Of a DNA stretch of 17,970 nt, positions 13,914 to 17,970 are shown piece by piece. Both the position numbers and the translations under genes were made by a program. Every line of letters begins with the position of its first letter. The first letter of the stretch is position 1. A model generated the notes under the pieces. That model was not told the origin of the DNA. It searched no databases and saw only the letters and a program-made list of their open reading frames with translations. The stretch is from NCBI GenBank assembly GCA_964556665.1, contig CAZKXU010000073.1, positions 1 through 17,970 of the forward strand. Reading direction: 5' to 3'. The stretch comes from CAZKXU01 sp964556665. GTDB taxonomy: Bacteria > Bdellovibrionota_C > UBA2361 > CAZKXU01.

Positions 13914-14630
13914 TCAGGACAACTTCCTCTCTAACTCTGCAAGGTTTTTTGCGTTTCCCATATCGATCCAGTAAGCGTTCTGTATATTAAAAGCGGCAAC
14001 TCTCTCACCAGCACGCACGGCTTGCATATATGCACTGATAATTGAGAATGAATCACCAAGAGCTTCCATGTAACTGAAAATTCCTGCTGAAACAACCTGA
14101 ATTCCAGTAAAGGCAAAATTCTGTGTTTTAACAGTCTGGTCAGTTCTGTACTCCTTTTTCTCGCCGTTATCCCAACCCACAAGCTGGAAATTTTCATCGA
14201 AGATAAGCTGCCTGGAGCTTTGACGTTGCATCACGGCCAAGGTAGCGATATTTTTATTTTTGTGATGCTGATCTAGAAGTGCTGCCAGATCAGTCTCCGA
14301 ATATACATCACTATTATGCACTATAAAATCTTTTTCACCATTAAATAGAGCCGCTGCTTTTCTTACGCCTCCGCCTGTTCCCAACAGATCTTTTTCCTCT
14401 GAGAAGTGGACTTCCAAGCCGAAATTATTTTTCTCCTTTACATATTCTGTTACCTGCTGCGCTAAGTGATGGAGATTTATAACAACAGAGTTGACACCTA
14501 CAGCTTTAAGCCCTTCTACCGTACGCTCTAGCATTGTTTTGCCTGCAACAGTGATTAAGCATTTAGGGGTTTTGTCAGTAAGAGGGGCTAGTCTTGTGCC
14601 CAGCCCAGCAGCTAGAATAAATGCCTTCAT
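13914..14630 (-). CDS. MurU-like sugar-1-phosphate nucleotidyltransferase
   Basis: A 238-residue nucleotidyltransferase of the NTP_transferase family, which joins NTP and a sugar-1-phosphate to form an NDP-sugar and pyrophosphate. Signature LAAGLGTRLAPLTDKTPKCL (6-25) binds the nucleotide. HNSDVY (105-110) holds the metal-binding Asp108, GTGGG (84-88) contacts the sugar nucleotide, and WIDMGNAKNL near the C-terminus is the second metal-site motif. The length and these motifs match MurU (MurNAc-1-phosphate uridylyltransferase) and related short enzymes. Pairing with an AmgK-like kinase upstream supports a role in cell-wall sugar recycling, though another hexose-1-phosphate is possible. The ATG overlaps the upstream stop in an ATGA arrangement, implying translational coupling. 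Confidence 0.85.
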   Translation of the reverse strand: MKAFILAAGLGTRLAPLTDKTPKCLITVAGKTMLERTVEGLKAVGVNSVVINLHHLAQQVTEYVKEKNNFGLEVHFSEEKDLLGTGGGVRKAAALFNGEKDFIVHNSDVYSETDLAALLDQHHKNKNIATLAVMQRQSSRQLIFDENFQLVGWDNGEKKEYRTDQTVKTQNFAFTGIQVVSAGIFSYMEALGDSFSIISAYMQAVRAGERVAAFNIQNAYWIDMGNAKNLAELERKLS

Positions 14631-16051
14631 TTAATCTCTTCTAAATCAAGATGTTTAACATTTATCATAATATCATATTTTTTCATCAGTTCTTCCTTTA
14701 GACGCTCTGTACAATACACCGAGCGATGCTGTCCTCCTGTACAGCCAAAATACACTTCAAGGGAGTCAAAGTTGCGTGAGAGATAGTTCTTAAGACTCGA
14801 CTCGACTACATGTTTGCAGCTTTCGAAAAAGCTCTGAACTTCCGCTTTATCCGCCAAATACTCCTTCACCTCATGGTCTAATCCACTTTTCGTTTTATAA
14901 CCATCTAGACGGCCTGGGTTAGGAAGAGCTCGGCAATCAAATACAAAACCGCCGCCATGCTTGGAAGCAGGATGAGGAAGGCCGTTTCGGTATGAGAAGC
15001 TTCTGAGCTGAACTGTGAACGGCATTTTCTCGGATAGATTAAGCTTTGAGCTAAAGCGTTCAGTAAGTCGGCTACTTATAGTAGAGATCTCAGGAAGTTT
15101 TAGCTCTCGATTTTGATCTTTTAATATTGCTACAAGATTAATGACTGCCGGAGCGATGCTATCGATAAAATACCCTTTGCGCTTTAGTAAGCCCTTCTCA
15201 CCGTATGTGCCTAAATTCTGCAAGATTCTTATTAGAGCAAAGCCTGGATAAAATTTCATAAATTGTCTGGAGCTAATTTTTTTTATTGTATTTAGCTCCT
15301 TAAGATAGACCTCGATAAGCTCCTCTTGACGATCTCTGCTAAGACCTACCTTAGCCTGATACAGCAAAGAGGCCAGATCGTACTGTAGCGCACCGTGCCT
15401 GCCGCCTTGAAAGTCGATAAAATAAAGTTCGCTATCTGTGACCATTATGTTTCTGGACTGAAAATCTCGGTATAAGAAGTAGTTAGCAGGGGCATTATCA
15501 AGAAAAGCGATTAGACGATTGAAGTCTGATTCAAGTTTTTCTTCGTTAAATGGAACGCTTTGTAAACGCAGAAAATTATATTTAAAATAATTAAGATCCC
15601 AGCGCATCGATTGCGGATCAAAAGATTTACGTGGATAAGCAACTGAGTAGTCAAGTCCTCTGCCGCCGCGGATCTGAAAGTGTGGCAATTTTCTAACAGC
15701 TTCTCTATAAAGAGATCTAACCTCTTCGGATATGACGGAGGAGTTAATACGATCTTTTAAAACTGTATCATACAAAGTAGTGTCGCCAAGATCCTGTTCA
15801 AGATAGATATGCTTTGAAAGTTGAGCTTTGTAAATTTTAGGTACATGCAAGCCAACCTTCAGAAAGTGACGCGCGTAGGTAATGAAAGCCTGATTCTCAG
15901 CCCTGTTTTCATTAACTACACCGATAGCAGTAGATTTTCCGTTTGAGAGTCTAAAGCGACGGCGATCAGAGGCGTGCCCACGTAACGGCATGATTGAATC
16001 TGCTGCTACACCAAAATAATCTTTAAAAAGATGAGAAAGCCCTTCTAGCAT
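14627..16051 (-). CDS. AmgK-like sugar kinase fused to RapZ C-terminal domain
   Basis: A 474-residue fusion. Residues 1-320 are an aminoglycoside-phosphotransferase-type kinase: YRDFQSRNIM (194-203) gives catalytic D196 and N201, and FIDFQGG (212-218) the metal-binding D213. AmgK, which makes MurNAc/GlcNAc-1-phosphate, is the closest functional match. Residues 345-472 match the RapZ C-terminal domain: GGGFVFDCRALPNP (366-379), SGLD..V (389-395) and GCTGGQHRS (436-444). In enterobacteria that domain binds glucosamine-6-phosphate and small RNAs to control GlmS. The N-terminal P-loop ATPase of RapZ is absent and replaced by the kinase. The start has AAGGA six bases upstream. It is the first gene of a two-gene unit with the nucleotidyltransferase, divergent from fliG. 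A sugar-sensing kinase in peptidoglycan recycling is inferred. Confidence 0.85.
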   Translation of the reverse strand: MLEGLSHLFKDYFGVAADSIMPLRGHASDRRRFRLSNGKSTAIGVVNENRAENQAFITYARHFLKVGLHVPKIYKAQLSKHIYLEQDLGDTTLYDTVLKDRINSSVISEEVRSLYREAVRKLPHFQIRGGRGLDYSVAYPRKSFDPQSMRWDLNYFKYNFLRLQSVPFNEEKLESDFNRLIAFLDNAPANYFLYRDFQSRNIMVTDSELYFIDFQGGRHGALQYDLASLLYQAKVGLSRDRQEELIEVYLKELNTIKKISSRQFMKFYPGFALIRILQNLGTYGEKGLLKRKGYFIDSIAPAVINLVAILKDQNRELKLPEISTISSRLTERFSSKLNLSEKMPFTVQLRSFSYRNGLPHPASKHGGGFVFDCRALPNPGRLDGYKTKSGLDHEVKEYLADKAEVQSFFESCKHVVESSLKNYLSRNFDSLEVYFGCTGGQHRSVYCTERLKEELMKKYDIMINVKHLDLEEIK

Positions 16052-16181
16052 GATGAATCCTTATTCATTTCAATAGTTTACATAATATTAAATTATTCGA
16101 GTCAGTGAAAGAGCTTGATTCATCAAAAGTAACAGTATTATTGCGATTCTTTCAATGTCTGAGGTTATTTAGGACTAGTGT

Positions 16182-17186
16182 ATGGCACAGGAGTTAACAA
16201 ACACAGAGAAAGCTGCGCTCGTATTAATGAGCCTTGGAAAAAATCTTACCTCAGATGTTCTTAAGCACTTAAATGAGCAGGAGGTTAAGAGAATCAGCCG
16301 TGCCTTTATGGCGGTGCATGAGGTTGATCGTGAAACGCAATTTGCTATAGCCAATGAATTTAGCAAGCTTCTAAAAGCAGGCGAGACCATGCTGGTCGAT
16401 GGAAGAGAGTTTGCTAAGGATGTTATCGCCAACGCTTTCGGTGAGAGTGCTGGTGAGGGACTACTTGAGTATATCACCGGCTCAAGAAAAGAACCGATTA
16501 GCGCAATCATCCAGGATGTTCCTGATAAAATTCTTAACGCATTTATCGCTGCAGAGCATCCGCAGACCGTCTCGTTTCTAATGACAAAGATGAATCCCGA
16601 CCAGGCTGCAAAGGTTCTGCAGACTATGGCCGAGGAGGCACAGACAGATGTGTTGATCCGTATCGCCAATCTCAACAATGTTAAGGCAGATGTAATAGAT
16701 GAAGTTCGTGAAGTTTTACGTTCGCAGCTGCGCGGTAGCGGCGTGAGCGATGAGGAGGAGATCGGCGGACCAAAGGCTGCTGCAGATATCCTTAATTTCG
16801 TAGACCGCACTAATGAAGAGCGTATTATAACAGAGATCGAGGAGATGTATCCAGATATGGCGGAGCAGATCCGAAACCTCATGTTTACCTTTGAAGATAT
16901 CAAGAAGATCGATGATAAAGGTATTCAGACTGTACTTAAAGAGGTGCCACGTGATCAGTTGGTCATGGGTCTTAAGACGGCAAGTCAGGATCTGCGAGAT
17001 CTGCTGTTCCGCAACGTATCACAACGTGCTGCGCAGATGATTCAGGAAGATCTCAGTGCTATGGGGCCAGTGAAATTAAAAGATGTAGAGAAAGCGCAGC
17101 AGGGAATTGTCGATATTGTTAGACGTCTCGAAGCCGAAGGTAAGATTGTTGTTGGCGGCGGCGGCAATGAAGATCAGATGGTATAA
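16182..17186 (+). CDS. fliG: Flagellar motor switch protein FliG
   Basis: A 334-residue full-length FliG, the rotor protein that binds the MS ring, FliM and the stator. The N-terminal domain starts with ELTNTEKAALVLMSLG (4-19). The middle domain has the EHPQT motif (125-129). The C-terminal torque domain reads FRNVSQRAAQMIQEDL followed by GPV, and its conserved Arg and acidic positions line up with the residues known for torque generation in E. coli, so it looks functional. AGGA lies seven bases before the ATG. No fliF, fliH, fliI or other flagellar gene is present in the window, so this copy is outside the usual fliFGHIJ operon and could be a relocated or additional copy. Confidence 0.95.
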   Translation: MAQELTNTEKAALVLMSLGKNLTSDVLKHLNEQEVKRISRAFMAVHEVDRETQFAIANEFSKLLKAGETMLVDGREFAKDVIANAFGESAGEGLLEYITGSRKEPISAIIQDVPDKILNAFIAAEHPQTVSFLMTKMNPDQAAKVLQTMAEEAQTDVLIRIANLNNVKADVIDEVREVLRSQLRGSGVSDEEEIGGPKAAADILNFVDRTNEERIITEIEEMYPDMAEQIRNLMFTFEDIKKIDDKGIQTVLKEVPRDQLVMGLKTASQDLRDLLFRNVSQRAAQMIQEDLSAMGPVKLKDVEKAQQGIVDIVRRLEAEGKIVVGGGGNEDQMV

Positions 17187-17226
17187 AGGCCACGCTACTA
17201 ATGGAGAGATAAAGATTGCGGCCTTT
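17185..17226 (+). terminator. Hairpin at the fliG stop codon
   Basis: AAAGGCC (17185-17191) overlaps the fliG stop and pairs perfectly with GGCCTTT (17220-17226) across a 28-nt loop. It could end fliG transcription or occlude the start of the next gene. The long loop makes it weak. Confidence 0.3.
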
Positions 17227-17250
17227 CCTACAGCATGATAATTTTCACCC

Positions 17251-17856
17251 ATGATTCGTCAGTTTGGACCTGCATGGGTAGCAGCTCAGATAAAAGATAT
17301 TTTCCTATCTCCAAAAAATTATTGGATTAAGAATGAATCAGCGCAGCTCAGTTTTAAAGAGTTTTTTGTAAACTACACAGCTGTAGTAATTGTCTTTCCG
17401 CCCCTCTTTCATTTTTTACAGCTCGCCATTTTTGGTATGCCGGTCCCGTTTCTTGATGTAAAGGTGCACCTGTCTCTTTTTGCCTCACTTTTTTCCGCAG
17501 TGCTAGATTATCTCCTGCTCTTTGTCTTGTTCTATGTAAGCCCTCTTGTTCTGGGGTTGTTGGCCAAAGCATTATCATTAAAAATATCCAGCGATGATTT
17601 TATAAGACTTATTAGTTTAAGTGCTACTCCGGTTTTATTAGGAAGTGTAGGGTTGTTATGCCCATATAGAGAATGGCTGCTCCTTATCGCAATTATTTAC
17701 TCCCTTTTTCTTTATTGGGTCGGATTGAGATCGCTGAGCTTAAGTTTGGAATATACTGTGTTGTTCGCCCTGCTTTCTGTACTAGTGCTACTAGTAGTAG
17801 CTGCGATCCTACGCACTGGGACCGCGGGCTTCCAGCCCGCTACGCAACTGCAGTAA
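17251..17856 (+). CDS. Yip1-domain-like membrane protein with repeat-derived C-terminus
   Basis: A 201-residue integral membrane protein with about five hydrophobic helices (36-62, 74-104, 118-137, 141-158, 168-186) and a short N-terminal cytoplasmic part with the 'ILSPKNYW' type motif ('DIFLSPKNYW', 16-25). These fit the Yip1 family, whose bacterial members have no settled function. The start is an ATG 64 bp after fliG without a clear ribosome site. Residues 189-201 (TGTAGFQPATQLQ) are encoded by a REP-like repeat and its spacer, so the original C-terminus has probably been replaced. Membership is judged from motif and topology only. Confidence 0.7.
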   Translation: MIRQFGPAWVAAQIKDIFLSPKNYWIKNESAQLSFKEFFVNYTAVVIVFPPLFHFLQLAIFGMPVPFLDVKVHLSLFASLFSAVLDYLLLFVLFYVSPLVLGLLAKALSLKISSDDFIRLISLSATPVLLGSVGLLCPYREWLLLIAIIYSLFLYWVGLRSLSLSLEYTVLFALLSVLVLLVVAAILRTGTAGFQPATQLQ

Positions 17857-17887
17857 ATTCGTTACGGGCAAGTTGTCCGTTGTCTCA
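17816..17887. repeat. REP-like paired hairpin repeat, copy 3 (decayed right arm)
   Basis: The left arm (17816-17842) has the full head and hairpin GCGGGCT-TCC-AGCCCGC. The right arm (17863-17887) is recognisable but degenerate (ACGGGCAAGTTGTCCGT, ending TCTCA). The left arm lies inside the Yip1-like open frame and gives its final residues and, after the arm, the stop. Confidence 0.75.
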
Positions 17888-17970
17888 ATAGGTCGGAATA
17901 ATTTATGTTACACTCAACTAGTGCTTCGCCAAATAAGTTTTTTCACGTATAGCGCGCAGCGTTGCCCCAG
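17888..17970. other. Non-coding end of window
   Basis: I see no gene or convincing signal in the last 83 bases. A final GC-rich stretch (about 17951-17970, ending CCCCAG) might start another feature cut by the window edge. Confidence 0.3.

Noticed and set aside
16175..16903. 242-residue open frame on the minus strand within fliG
   Set aside because: It lies entirely opposite a clear FliG and has a Ser/Ile-rich, low-information sequence typical of an antisense shadow.
1..17970. CRISPR array, insertion sequence, tRNA or rRNA gene
   Set aside because: No regularly spaced direct repeats, transposase frames, cloverleaf or rRNA-like sequences were seen on either strand.

Overview
The window reads as a chromosomal segment of a Gram-negative (diderm), flagellated bacterium. 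The evidence is a type II secretion pseudopilin (GspK), a FliG flagellar motor switch protein, a bacterial L28 ribosomal protein and several envelope genes. Base composition is AT-leaning. The loose gene packing, the orphan fliG and gspK and the abundant palindromic repeats suggest a poorly sampled deltaproteobacterial-grade or similar environmental lineage, but I cannot name the phylum. I see no rRNA, tRNA, CRISPR array, transposase or phage gene.

Layout. 1-428 is non-coding and holds a 182-bp palindrome (copy A) and a 14-bp palindrome just upstream of a Nudix-like gene (429-1865). 2200-2547 is a small helical protein with its own likely promoter. 2703-3731 is gspK. 3909-4151 is rpmB. 4177-7741 is a tight three-gene unit: a small 'YIDPGAGS' membrane protein, a SAM methyltransferase with a kinase-like N-terminal half, and a membrane-anchored AlkP/sulfatase-superfamily enzyme. 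It looks like a cell-surface glycan or lipid modification module. 7863-8378 (minus) is unknown. 8661-9464 is a protein with a eukaryote-like RGG/GAR tail. 9586-11337 is a UbiD-family decarboxylase of menaquinone-pathway type. 11398-13815 is a large unknown helical protein. 13914-16051 (minus) is a two-gene unit with a 4-bp ATGA overlap: a sugar kinase fused to a RapZ C-terminal domain, followed by a MurU-like nucleotidyltransferase. 16182-17186 is fliG and 17251-17856 a Yip1-like membrane protein.

The most unusual signal is the 182-bp palindrome, present twice (92-273 and 5791-5972) with no gap between copies and about 80% identity. The two copies differ by several paired, compensating substitutions, so the foldback structure is kept while sequence changes. 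The second copy is inserted inside the methyltransferase/sulfatase operon. It supplies the methyltransferase stop codon and the Shine-Dalgarno-like site, start codon and first 45 codons of the sulfatase gene. This resembles the in-frame palindromic elements known from Rickettsia, but is larger and unrelated in sequence as far as I can tell.

A second repeat family (REP-like paired GC-rich hairpins around 9498, 13818 and 17816) lies at gene ends and also leaks into coding sequence, encoding the C-terminus of the Yip1-like protein.
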